The position numbers were made by a program, and so were the translations under genes. Of a stretch of 32,755 bases of DNA, positions 7,506-16,488 are shown piece after piece. Position 1 is the stretch's first letter; each line of letters opens with the position of its first letter. Under the pieces are notes generated by a model. The model was not told the DNA's origin. It was given only the letters and a program-made list of their open reading frames with translations, and searched no databases. Origin of the DNA: Bacilli bacterium (GTDB lineage Bacteria; Bacillota_I; Bacilli_A; RFN20; CAG-826); assembly GCA_028705995.1 (NCBI GenBank), contig JAQWCH010000011.1, forward strand, positions 1 through 32,755. The letters run 5' to 3'.

Positions 7506-9335
7506 ATGGAATCAAAATATATTCGCAATGTCGCGATTATCGCACACGTTGACCATGGTAAAACCACCTTAGTCAATCAATTGTTATCTTCATCAGGAAC
7601 ATTCCACGAAAATGCAAAAATCGCTGACCGGGTGCTCGACTCTAATCCAATTGAACGGGAACGGGGAATTACGATTCTTGCCAAACCAACCGCGATTAAT
7701 TTTGGAAAATATCGCATTAATATTCTTGATACGCCAGGACATGCTGATTTTGGTGGTGAAGTCGAGCGGATTATGCATATGGTCGATGGCTGTTTACTTC
7801 TAGTTGATGCGTTTGAAGGCACAATGCCACAAACGCGCTTTGTGTTAAAAAAAGCCTTGGAAGCTGGCGTTAAACCAATTGTTATTATTAATAAAATTGA
7901 TCGTCCAAATGCCAGTCCAGAAAAAGTAATCGACGAAGTGCTTAATCTTTTCATCGAACTCAATGCGCCTGATGAATTTTTAGATTTCCCAATTATTTAT
8001 ACTTCCGCCCTCAACGGAACTTCTTCTTTTTCAAGTGATCCTTTACGGCAAAAGCCGGGCATGAATCCAATATTTACAACAATTGTTGAACATTTGCCAG
8101 CGCCAAAAGTAATAATCAATGGACCACTTATTTTTCAACCAGCTTTACTTGACTATAATGATTTTGTTGGTCGGATTGGTATTGGCCGCGTCGAAAGTGG
8201 CACAATTCGCGTCAACGGCCAAGTTGCATTGTCGCGGCTTGATGGGTCAGTCAAAAACTTTAAAGTGCAAAAACTTTATGGTTTCTTTGGTCTTGATCGC
8301 TTAGAAATCACGCAAGCGAGTGCTGGTGACGTCATTGGAGTCGCAGGTGTCGAAGACTTGATTGTTGGTGAAACAATTAATGATCTTGATCAAATTCAAC
8401 CATTACCACCGCTGCATATTGATGAACCCACATTACAAATGACTTTTGGAACAAACTCCTCACCATTAGCCGGCCTTGATGGTAGTCTACTTACCGCGCG
8501 TAAACTTGAGGAACGGTTATTCAAAGAAGTGCAACGTGATGTTTCATTACGTTATGAACGAATTCTTAATCGCGAATCATGGGTTGTTTCCGGTCGTGGT
8601 GAATTACACCTTTCGATTTTAATCGAAAATATGCGCCGCGAAGGTTACGAATTAGAAGTCAGCAAACCAACCGTTATCACCAAAGAAATAGATGGAGTAA
8701 TCCATGAACCATATGAAGATGTTCAAATTGACGTTCCGGTTGAATACATGGGGTCAATTATGGAAGCGCTTGGTGGCCGCGGTGGTGACTTAATCACACT
8801 TGATCAAGGCTCATCACATGCGCGCTTACATTACTTAGTTCCATCCCGTGGATTAATTGGTTTTTCCACTATTGTTTTAACTTTAACCAAGGGTTATGGC
8901 GTAATGAGTCATACTTTTAAAGAATATCGCCAGCAAAAAGCCGCTTATTTAGGTGAACGCTCAATTGGTGTCCTCGTTTCAACTGAAACTGGAAAAGCAA
9001 CACCATACGCAATTCAGCATATTGAAGAACGCGGCGTTGTCTTTATTGAACCTGGTACACAAGTCTATGAGGGAATGATTGTTGGTGAAAATCGTTATGA
9101 TCATGATTTAGCTGTTAATATTACGACAACAAAAGCTTTAACAAACATGCGAGCGGCGAGTAAGGACTCGACTGTTGTTTTAAAAGTCCCGCGCCGATTA
9201 TCGATTGAAGCATGCTTAGATTATATCAATGGCGATGAACTCGTTGAAATTACGCCAAATGCTTATCGGATGCGCAAGCGGATTTTAAATACTGCTGAAC
9301 GCAAAAAATACGATAGTAAGCAAAAAAAAGAATAA
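7506..9335 (+). CDS. typA: Ribosome-associated GTPase TypA/BipA
   Basis: AHVDHGKTTLVNQLL, RERGITILAK, DTPGHADFGGEVERIM, NKIDRP; full BipA-type C-terminus; SD GGAGGTGG. Confidence 0.97.
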   Translation: MESKYIRNVAIIAHVDHGKTTLVNQLLSSSGTFHENAKIADRVLDSNPIERERGITILAKPTAINFGKYRINILDTPGHADFGGEVERIMHMVDGCLLLVDAFEGTMPQTRFVLKKALEAGVKPIVIINKIDRPNASPEKVIDEVLNLFIELNAPDEFLDFPIIYTSALNGTSSFSSDPLRQKPGMNPIFTTIVEHLPAPKVIINGPLIFQPALLDYNDFVGRIGIGRVESGTIRVNGQVALSRLDGSVKNFKVQKLYGFFGLDRLEITQASAGDVIGVAGVEDLIVGETINDLDQIQPLPPLHIDEPTLQMTFGTNSSPLAGLDGSLLTARKLEERLFKEVQRDVSLRYERILNRESWVVSGRGELHLSILIENMRREGYELEVSKPTVITKEIDGVIHEPYEDVQIDVPVEYMGSIMEALGGRGGDLITLDQGSSHARLHYLVPSRGLIGFSTIVLTLTKGYGVMSHTFKEYRQQKAAYLGERSIGVLVSTETGKATPYAIQHIEERGVVFIEPGTQVYEGMIVGENRYDHDLAVNITTTKALTNMRAASKDSTVVLKVPRRLSIEACLDYINGDELVEITPNAYRMRKRILNTAERKKYDSKQKKE

Positions 9336-9343
9336 AGAAAAAA

Positions 9344-9361
9344 CTCCGAATCGCTTCGGAG
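9344..9361. terminator. Bidirectional intrinsic terminator between typA and clpB
   Basis: CTCCGAA-TCGC-TTCGGAG hairpin followed by a T run. Confidence 0.8.
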
Positions 9362-9367
9362 CTTTTT

Positions 9368-11497
9368 TTATGCGTAAGCAGGAATAATCTTGTAACTTGT
9401 TTCTGAATCGAAATCAATAAGATACTTATTCTTTGTATCAACATCACCGCGCACAATGGCCTTGGCGATTACCGTCTCGACTTCTTTTTGAATAAAGCGC
9501 TTTATCGGACGAGCACCATATTCTGGTGAATAGGCTTCGTCGAGAACGTGTTGCTTAACCGCGTTCGTGAATTCGACCGAGATGTATTGATTTTGTAAGA
9601 CTTTCGCTACTTCAAGAAGCATCTTATCAACAATTTTTAGCTGCGTATCGCGATCTAATGGATTAAAGTAAACGATTTCATCGATTCGATTGATTAATTC
9701 TGGACGAAAAGTTTTTTGAATCAGGACTTTTACCTTTTCCGGATGACCTTCAAGGAATAAATCCGAACCAAGGTTACTCGTCATAATAATAATCGTATTT
9801 TTAAAGTTAATCATGCGTCCTTGAGAGTCAGTTAAGCGGCCATCATCAAGAATTTGTAAAAGCAGATTGAAAACTTCCGAATGCGCTTTTTCAATTTCAT
9901 CAAACAAAATGATGGAATAAGGATTACGCCGAACTTTTTCTGTTAATTGTCCACCTTCTTCATAGCCGACATAGCCAGGCGGAGCTCCAATTAACCGTGA
10001 GACATTGAACTTCTCAGTATACTCACTCATGTCAATGCGAATAATATGTTGTTCGCTATTAAAAAGGGCATCTGCTAATGAACGGGCAACCTCCGTTTTT
10101 CCCACACCGGTTGGTCCTAAAAATAGGAAAGATCCAATTGGGCGATTGGGATTATTAATTCCTGCTCGTTGGCGAATAATGGCGTCACTTACTAACGTAA
10201 TCGCTTCGTCTTGACCAATCACGCGTTCGGCAAGTTTTGCTTTAAGGTGGATGACCTTCTCGCGGTCACCTTCCATCAAGCGCGAAACCGGAATATTTGT
10301 ATGGCGCGAAATAATTCGCGCGATTTGATCTTCGGTCACAACTTCAGAAAGTAATGGGTGATCGCGCTTCTTATCCTCATGTTCCGCTAAAACGCGTTCT
10401 AAATCGGGAATTGTGCGATATTGTAATTCGCTCGCTTTTTTATATTCACCTTCATTGTAGGCTGTTTGCAAATTGAAGCGGGCATCATCAATTTGTTTTT
10501 TCAACTGTTTAACTGCTTCAATTTCCGCTTTTTCTTTTTCCCATTTTGCCGTGATCGCTTCTTCGACTTTTTTAACGTCTTGTAATTCTTCTTGAATTTT
10601 TGCTAATCGATCGCGACTAATTTCATCTTTTTCTTTGCTAAGTGCGACTTTTTCAATTTCTAACTGCCGCACTTTTCGAATCACTTCATCAAGTTCAGTT
10701 GGTAAACTTTCAATTTCAACCCGAATTGACGCACAAGCTTCGTCAACTAAATCAATCGCCTTATCAGGTAAGAAGCGATCAGTAATATAGCGGGCTGAGA
10801 GCGTTGTTGCCGCAACAAGCGCGGCATCGGTGATTTTTACCCCATGATGTGTCTCATAACGTTCTTTCAAACCGCGTAAAATCGAAATTGTATCATCTTC
10901 ATCCGGTTCTTGAACAATTACAGTTTGAAACCGGCGCTCAAGTGCCCGATCTTTTTCAATGTATTGACGATATTCATTTAATGTTGTTGCACCAATACAG
11001 GAAAGTTCACCCCGAGCAAGTAATGGTTTCAACATATTTGAGGCATCCATTGCCCCATCTGCTTTACCCGCACCAACAATAAGATGAATTTCATCGATAA
11101 AAAGAATGATTTTACCTTCCGATTCTTGAATCTTTTTCAAAACGGCTTTTAAGCGTTCTTCGAACTCACCACGAAACTTGGCGCCTGCGACTAAAGCGCC
11201 CATATCGAGCTCATATATATCGCGATCTTTTAAATTTGTTGGAACATCACCTTTAACAATTCGATGGGCTAAGCCTTCAATGATGGCGGTTTTACCAACG
11301 CCTGGCTCTCCAATCAAAATGACATTATTCTTTGTCTTGCGTGCAAGAATTTCAATAATGCGGCGAATTTCATCATCGCGGCCAATCACCGGATCGGTTT
11401 TATTTGCCCGCACATCGGCGGTAATTAAACGCCCAAATTTCTTTAATACTTCGGGATCTTTGCTATAATCTTGCGGAAATAAATTTTCCATATTCAT
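9368..11497 (-). CDS. clpB: ATP-dependent chaperone ClpB, short form lacking the N-terminal Clp domain
   Basis: Two AAA+ modules ([34 protein letters not shown]) and a ClpB-type coiled-coil middle domain. The protein starts at the equivalent of the pre-NBD1 region. ATG at 11497 has a GGTGATC SD; the upstream GTG (11524) lies inside a CIRCE-like repeat. Confidence 0.93.
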   Translation of the reverse strand: MNMENLFPQDYSKDPEVLKKFGRLITADVRANKTDPVIGRDDEIRRIIEILARKTKNNVILIGEPGVGKTAIIEGLAHRIVKGDVPTNLKDRDIYELDMGALVAGAKFRGEFEERLKAVLKKIQESEGKIILFIDEIHLIVGAGKADGAMDASNMLKPLLARGELSCIGATTLNEYRQYIEKDRALERRFQTVIVQEPDEDDTISILRGLKERYETHHGVKITDAALVAATTLSARYITDRFLPDKAIDLVDEACASIRVEIESLPTELDEVIRKVRQLEIEKVALSKEKDEISRDRLAKIQEELQDVKKVEEAITAKWEKEKAEIEAVKQLKKQIDDARFNLQTAYNEGEYKKASELQYRTIPDLERVLAEHEDKKRDHPLLSEVVTEDQIARIISRHTNIPVSRLMEGDREKVIHLKAKLAERVIGQDEAITLVSDAIIRQRAGINNPNRPIGSFLFLGPTGVGKTEVARSLADALFNSEQHIIRIDMSEYTEKFNVSRLIGAPPGYVGYEEGGQLTEKVRRNPYSIILFDEIEKAHSEVFNLLLQILDDGRLTDSQGRMINFKNTIIIMTSNLGSDLFLEGHPEKVKVLIQKTFRPELINRIDEIVYFNPLDRDTQLKIVDKMLLEVAKVLQNQYISVEFTNAVKQHVLDEAYSPEYGARPIKRFIQKEVETVIAKAIVRGDVDTKNKYLIDFDSETSYKIIPAYA

Positions 11498-11517
11498 ATG
11501 ATCACCAACCTTCTTGT

Positions 11518-11544
11518 TTAGCACTCGATAACTTTAAGTGCCAA
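11518..11544. promoter_or_regulatory. CIRCE-like HrcA operator, copy proximal to clpB
   Basis: TTAGCACTC-N9-AAGTGCCAA, against consensus TTAGCACTC-N9-GAGTGCTAA (2 mismatches). Confidence 0.75.
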
Positions 11545-11548
11545 TAAC

Positions 11549-11576
11549 ATTATAACGGTATTCTAGCACTTGTCAA
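11549..11576 (-). promoter_or_regulatory. Consensus sigma-A promoter of clpB
   Basis: Minus strand TTGACA-N16-TATAAT, located between and partly within the CIRCE elements. Confidence 0.8.
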
Positions 11577-11589
11577 TTGTGAGTGCTAA
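11563..11589. promoter_or_regulatory. CIRCE HrcA operator, distal copy overlapping the clpB -35
   Basis: CTAGCACTT-N9-GAGTGCTAA (2 mismatches to consensus, both in the left arm). Confidence 0.85.
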
Positions 11590-11609
11590 TTTCTTTTAAT
11601 AAATTAAAA

Positions 11610-11628
11610 AAGCCTCATAACGAGGCTT
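11610..11628 (-). terminator. Intrinsic terminator of the amylase operon
   Basis: AAGCCTC-ATAAC-GAGGCTT hairpin; on the minus strand GAGGC is followed by T-rich sequence. Confidence 0.75.
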
Positions 11629-11634
11629 ATTTTT

Positions 11635-12486
11635 TTATATGGCCGGTTCGATATAGATGCGCGCCCACGAATAATCATCAAATAATGAGATGTAAATGTT
11701 ATATGTTCCACTACTTTTGACTTTGAGCTTGCCCGGATCATTTGGATAGAAATATTTAATCCAGCGCCCATCGGTTGATGTGCCAGATTCACCGGGCACA
11801 TTGACCACGTCTAGATAATCTGCTGATAAATTTGTGGAACTGGCACTCAGTGTATAACCAACACGCCGCGTTGTCCCGTTTTCCAAAAAGTTTGTTTTAT
11901 AGGTCGGAAAACTTGTTTCATTAATGCCAAAGATATCAGCACTAGTTTTAATTGAGAACTCTAAGTCTTTGGTTAAACTAACTCCGAGCAGCGAATACTC
12001 ATCCGTGTTTAGCACAGTTGAGAAACCTTTAGTGAGTTGATAAGTATCAACACTGACGCCATCGACGGCTAAATATGCGTAACCAGTTGGTAATGGCTCT
12101 TCTCCATCTGCAAGTGGCGGTGTAATTTCTTCCCACCAGGCTTGTAGAATTAAACTATTAACGCTTGGCATCACGTCAACTGCTTGAAGACCATTTTCAC
12201 TTGGCACCACCCAATGAAGAAATTTCGCACCGGTGGTTGATGTGATGCGCGTAGCATCAGGTAGTGCAGTATTGGCAAGTGCTTGATAGGTATAACCATT
12301 TTCGATATATTTTCCTTCAACGACACTGCCAGCGCTACCATCGATAAGACCAATACTAGTCAGATTTAAATAGACTGTCACATTTTGTTCAACAGCGGCA
12401 AGTTCAAATTGTTGTGGCTTAGAAGAATAATCAACGTTACTAATCATTAATGCTAATAATGCAAAAGCTAAGAGATTTTTTTTCAT
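11635..12486 (-). CDS. Secreted accessory protein of the amylase operon; possible InlB/Listeria-Bacteroides-type repeat plus a beta-sandwich (carbohydrate-binding?) domain
   Basis: N-terminal signal-like segment; KFLHWVVPSENG...MPSVNSLILQAWWEE resembles B-repeat endings; C-terminal SGTYNIYISLFDDYSWARIYIEP. Starts 10 bp after the amylase stop, with SD AGGAG. Confidence 0.6.
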   Translation of the reverse strand: MKKNLLAFALLALMISNVDYSSKPQQFELAAVEQNVTVYLNLTSIGLIDGSAGSVVEGKYIENGYTYQALANTALPDATRITSTTGAKFLHWVVPSENGLQAVDVMPSVNSLILQAWWEEITPPLADGEEPLPTGYAYLAVDGVSVDTYQLTKGFSTVLNTDEYSLLGVSLTKDLEFSIKTSADIFGINETSFPTYKTNFLENGTTRRVGYTLSASSTNLSADYLDVVNVPGESGTSTDGRWIKYFYPNDPGKLKVKSSGTYNIYISLFDDYSWARIYIEPAI

Positions 12487-12496
12487 ATGTGTTCTC

Positions 12497-14881
12497 CTAT
12501 TGATAAGTTACGAGGATGCTTTGTCCAGGTAAGGAAGATAAATTTGCGTTTTTATAAGAATATAAAATTGTCCCTGTTGCTCCACTTGGTGTAGCGGAAG
12601 CAAGGCCAAAGTTAATATAAACACGCGCTACATGTGTTTCGTAGGTAAGTGAGAACGAAAACACATTTTCATTTCCGTTATAAATACCCGCGTAGTTTCC
12701 CCGAATAAACGTCTCGTAGTAGGCACTATTTGATTTTATTGCGGTTAAATCTTGGAAGAAATTTAATAAAGAGTTATTATCGCCTTCTTGTAAATCCACA
12801 CCTTTTAACGCATTACGGTTGTAATCATCCCAAGCAACTTGATAGCCAGAGAATGTATAAGCAGTATTCGCAGGATCACTATCGTTACTATCCCACTTCA
12901 TCGGCTGCCGATACCAACGGTCGAGATGGTAATCCTCACCAATTGCTAGTTCCGGAGCATTTTCTGCGTTATTAGGTACGATGTTACCGCTCATTCCGAG
13001 TTCATCACCATAATAAATGAATGTTAAGCCTGGTTGAAGAATCAAAGTAGCAGCGTATAAACGGGCTTTTTCAAGCGCATTTGGTGCATTAGACGCCGTA
13101 ATCGCGGTGTGCTGTTCGCTAACTGTCGCACCAATCCCTGTGCGGTCGTTATTAACATGATTAAGCATACGTTCAACATCATGATTAGAGGTAAAGCCAC
13201 TGTTAATCGCACGATCGTTGCGTTCAGTATTAAACATATTGTATTTGTTGCTTACTTTATCCGTTGCCTCAACATTTGCTTTGTTTTCGCCCGACTGATA
13301 AAAAGTATTATTTACAAAGTGATAATAGGCGGCAAAATCAAACTGCGAATCCATCCCTTGATAATACGGAGCGATGCGCGCATCCCAGCCATCAAAGTTT
13401 TCACCAACAATAAACGTGTTTGGATATAAGGCCTTAAGTTTAGCGGAGAACTCTCGGAAAAAATGTAGATTCTTTGTTTGATTGGTCGAATAATCAACAC
13501 CGGTGCTTGGATCAATGTCGTCTTTTAAAACATCGCCAGAAACCGTTTCCACTTCATCTTTCATGTAGATGTGTTTAACCGCATCAATTCGGAAACCATC
13601 AAGGCCAAATCCCAGCCAGAATTTCGCAACATCAAGCATCGCATCACGCGTTCCTTGATAGTCATAATTTAATTCGGGCATCGATGAACCGAATTTGCCG
13701 TAATAATAATAATTAGTGGTGGCATAACGATACCATGGAGCTTGTAATGGAGTTAAAGAATATTTCCAATGGTAGAAATTACGATAATCAATTTGATTAC
13801 CATTGATATCAGTACCCATCGCAAGACTAGCTGAAGCTTTAAACCATAAGTGATTCTTCGATGTATGATTAACAACTAAATCCATTAAGACACGAATGCC
13901 TTTGCTATGCGCAACTTGAATCAGTTCACGGTAATCTTCTAACGAACCAAACCGTGCATCAACTTGGAAAAAGTTGATTGTGTCATAACCATGATATGAT
14001 TCACAATCTTGAACAGGTGTTAACCAAATGACGTCGACATTAAGATCTGATATGTAGTCTAATTTATTAATGATTCCGCGGATATCGCCTAAGCCATCTT
14101 CGTTACTATCGGCAAATGAAGCCACTTGAATTTGGTAACCAACACCTGCTTCATTAAGGAAATCTGGTGAAGTTGGCGGAACGCGATAAAGCGATGGCGC
14201 ACTACTATTAATATTGTTTTTAGATTCCATTGAACTATCGCTAGGATCGGCATAGGGATTATTTACTTCTTCATCACTATAAATATATGATGGCTCGGCA
14301 CTACGACCTTCAGTTGTAAAGACGTGAACTGTCCCATTGGGACGAACATTTTCATTAATATTTGATAAATAAACATCACCACCGGAATCTGATTCCCACA
14401 TTCCCGCTGATTTAGTTAATGATTCTTTTGTAACAATAAGAAATCCGACTTTTGTCGAACCAAGGAAGTCAGCACTTTCGAGGTTAATCGCCACATAAGC
14501 GCCAGCTTGATCATAACCCGACCAATTAAATTGCTGACCTTCATTATCACTAGGGACTTTTTGCCAGGCCCAAACAAAATAATCATCATATGTCAGTGGG
14601 TCGCTTCGTAAATAGTGAATGTATAGGTAACCATCAACCCAGCCGTCACCATCAAGACTATCTTCGTATTCGGCGGGTGGTAACTCAGAAATTGATGGTA
14701 AGATTGATTCTTCATCAGCACTTGTATTTGATGTTATTTCACTTGATTCACCAGAAATCGAATCACTATTAAGCGAATCAGACAAAGATGAATTACTCAG
14801 TGAATCTTGATTACACGAACTTAAAAGTAAAATAAATAATGTACTTAAGGGGACAAGCTTACGCCATAGATTTTTTGTCAT
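12497..14881 (-). CDS. Extracellular lipoprotein GH13 alpha-amylase/pullulanase-type enzyme with a CBM41-like N-terminal domain
   Basis: Lipobox LLSSC, Ser/Asp tether, IHYLRSDPLTYDDYFVWAWQ (pullulanase-associated-like), GH13 motifs DLVVNHTS, GFRIDAVKHIY, VGENFDGW, FTSNHDVERM. Confidence 0.92.
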   Translation of the reverse strand: MTKNLWRKLVPLSTLFILLLSSCNQDSLSNSSLSDSLNSDSISGESSEITSNTSADEESILPSISELPPAEYEDSLDGDGWVDGYLYIHYLRSDPLTYDDYFVWAWQKVPSDNEGQQFNWSGYDQAGAYVAINLESADFLGSTKVGFLIVTKESLTKSAGMWESDSGGDVYLSNINENVRPNGTVHVFTTEGRSAEPSYIYSDEEVNNPYADPSDSSMESKNNINSSAPSLYRVPPTSPDFLNEAGVGYQIQVASFADSNEDGLGDIRGIINKLDYISDLNVDVIWLTPVQDCESYHGYDTINFFQVDARFGSLEDYRELIQVAHSKGIRVLMDLVVNHTSKNHLWFKASASLAMGTDINGNQIDYRNFYHWKYSLTPLQAPWYRYATTNYYYYGKFGSSMPELNYDYQGTRDAMLDVAKFWLGFGLDGFRIDAVKHIYMKDEVETVSGDVLKDDIDPSTGVDYSTNQTKNLHFFREFSAKLKALYPNTFIVGENFDGWDARIAPYYQGMDSQFDFAAYYHFVNNTFYQSGENKANVEATDKVSNKYNMFNTERNDRAINSGFTSNHDVERMLNHVNNDRTGIGATVSEQHTAITASNAPNALEKARLYAATLILQPGLTFIYYGDELGMSGNIVPNNAENAPELAIGEDYHLDRWYRQPMKWDSNDSDPANTAYTFSGYQVAWDDYNRNALKGVDLQEGDNNSLLNFFQDLTAIKSNSAYYETFIRGNYAGIYNGNENVFSFSLTYETHVARVYINFGLASATPSGATGTILYSYKNANLSSLPGQSILVTYQ

Positions 14882-14947
14882 CGGTATGCTCCTTATTGCT
14901 GTTTATTATCTTAAATTATACAAAATAAATAGCACTTATATAAACTA

Positions 14948-15967
14948 TTAGTTGATTAAACCTCGCCGGTAATTTTCTAGTTTCATCAAAACCGCAAATT
15001 GTTGAGCATTTAAACGACTAAAATTCCATTCCTGCAAAATGTTTTGCTCATAAAGCATGAAAGTTTGATGTTGAGTTTGGGCGAAATCGTTGAGAATTGT
15101 AAGTTCATTTTCTTCTAGTTTCATCATTGGTTGCATCAAAAAAACAAGCCGATTGATCATTCCTAACAAACCCTGGGCGAGTGGAATGCCATCTGAAATA
15201 CTCATGCGCGCTTTCATGTATTGAACACCATTATGCGTGAAATATAGCAAGGTAAAAACAGTTGTGATAAAGTCAATACAATAGTCACCAGCTTTAAGTT
15301 TGCGTGGATCGAGTGGTTTCTTTTTCGCATCGAGAATTTCGTAACCTGTTTCTAAATCAGAAGCAAATAAATGTGCAAAATAGCGCATGACATTTTGGTG
15401 ACGGTAACCGGAGAAATAATCATTGATTGAATGAAAAGTTTCGCTGACCGCCGCTTGCCGTTCTTTAAATGAAAGTGGAACTGTTTGATTGAGCCTGCGT
15501 CCAATGATGGCGATTAATAAGCGCCAAAATAAAAGTCCGGAAACTTGCTCGCGTTCACTGGCGTGTGTCGCTAAAATATAATCCAATACTTCTTCGATTG
15601 CTATACGATTTTCGCCAGCAAATCGGCCGTATTTTGCATAACTTTTCAGAGCAAGTGGGACTAGGCGTAGGAATGGAAAAATGCCATTATCAAAATCATT
15701 ATTGGGACCTAATGTTCCTTTTTTATGTTCGCGAAAATTTTCTAAAGCAACAATAACACTTTGAAATTGATGCGACTCAGGATTATTTACCCAATCAATT
15801 GTTTGATAATAATTTAAGAGATTGCGCGGCGATGAATCACTTTTAAGAATAGAAAAATGACTGAACCATTGGTTCCGCCAAAAAGCGCTTTTAGCGTTTT
15901 CTTCATAACGGATACCTAGCAGAAAACCATCAGTCATTTCCAGTAATAATTGATCGAGCTTATTCAT
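14948..15967 (-). CDS. Degenerate ADP-ribosylglycohydrolase (DraG)-like protein, probably lacking canonical catalytic residues
   Basis: Positional similarity to the DraG fold: GFLLGI near the N-terminus, DNGIFPFLRLVPLAL (cf. NGalMRiaPlal), ATHASEREQVSGLLFWRLL (cf. the lTH..... helix), and a C-terminal GDYCIDFITTVFTLL...ISDGIPLAQGLLGM segment in place of the GGDxDT region. Confidence 0.5.
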   Translation of the reverse strand: MNKLDQLLLEMTDGFLLGIRYEENAKSAFWRNQWFSHFSILKSDSSPRNLLNYYQTIDWVNNPESHQFQSVIVALENFREHKKGTLGPNNDFDNGIFPFLRLVPLALKSYAKYGRFAGENRIAIEEVLDYILATHASEREQVSGLLFWRLLIAIIGRRLNQTVPLSFKERQAAVSETFHSINDYFSGYRHQNVMRYFAHLFASDLETGYEILDAKKKPLDPRKLKAGDYCIDFITTVFTLLYFTHNGVQYMKARMSISDGIPLAQGLLGMINRLVFLMQPMMKLEENELTILNDFAQTQHQTFMLYEQNILQEWNFSRLNAQQFAVLMKLENYRRGLIN

Positions 15968-15973
15968 GGTTTT

Positions 15974-15982
15974 ATTTTAGCA
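15974..15982 (-). promoter_or_regulatory. Extended -10 promoter TGCTAAAAT, 6 nt from the ATG at 15967
   Basis: Minus strand TGCTAAAAT-aaaacc-ATG. Confidence 0.5.
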
Positions 15983-15993
15983 TATAAAAGAAA

Positions 15994-16018
15994 AAAGGAT
16001 TGGAATTTCCAACCCTTT
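15994..16018 (-). terminator. Intrinsic terminator after the small ORF 16034..16288
   Basis: AAAGGaTTGGA-ATT-TCCAAcCCTTT hairpin (one mismatch); T-rich on the minus strand. Confidence 0.65.
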
Positions 16019-16033
16019 ATCGCATCAACAGGC

Positions 16034-16288
16034 TTATTGTAAGAAGTCGAGATTGACACTCGCTGGTGTCCCAATCATGAAGAATGATTTTGCTAAACTT
16101 CCATGGGCACCAATCCGTGCTCGCCACCGATTATCATCCTCAATTTGCAGAAGTGAAGTTTCACTATTTTTTGAAGATTTATTATTCACTTCTTCATCCG
16201 GAAGTGTAATTGGAGCGATTTTCGACAAAAGAGCACTATATGATAATTCGGCATGCTGTTGATTGCTTAAGCGTTTTTCAAACATCAT
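16034..16288 (-). CDS. Small hypothetical protein (about 84 aa)
   Basis: ATG at 16288 with strong SD GGAGG at good spacing, followed by a terminator hairpin; no family recognised. Confidence 0.6.
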   Translation of the reverse strand: MMFEKRLSNQQHAELSYSALLSKIAPITLPDEEVNNKSSKNSETSLLQIEDDNRWRARIGAHGSLAKSFFMIGTPASVNLDFLQ

Positions 16289-16447
16289 AATTCCTCCATT
16301 GATCATCACTTGAGCGCGATGACACCTTTACTATAATATAGTTGTTTAAAAGCGCAAATTTGTAACCCCTTTCTGTAAACACTATCATTATTCGCGTTTA
16401 TAAAACACTGATTAATAGTGCTTTTTTTAATACTGTATAAATTAAAA

Positions 16448-16469
16448 AACCGGTCTTACGCAACCGGTT
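16448..16469 (-). terminator. Intrinsic terminator of the 16489..17544 gene
   Basis: AACCGG-TCTTACGCAA-CCGGTT, followed by T6 on the minus strand. Confidence 0.75.
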
Positions 16470-16488
16470 AATCGTGGATATGTGGGCG

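Noticed and set aside
7577-7963. Minus-strand 128 aa ORF opposite typA
   Set aside because: Lies entirely antisense to the conserved GTPase domain; low-complexity Ser/Ile-rich composition typical of antisense translations.
11498-11524. GTG start of clpB at 11524
   Set aside because: The GTG is part of a CIRCE-like arm; the ATG at 11497 has a good SD.
13109-13429. Plus-strand 106 aa ORF inside the amylase gene
   Set aside because: Antisense to GH13 catalytic region; no SD.
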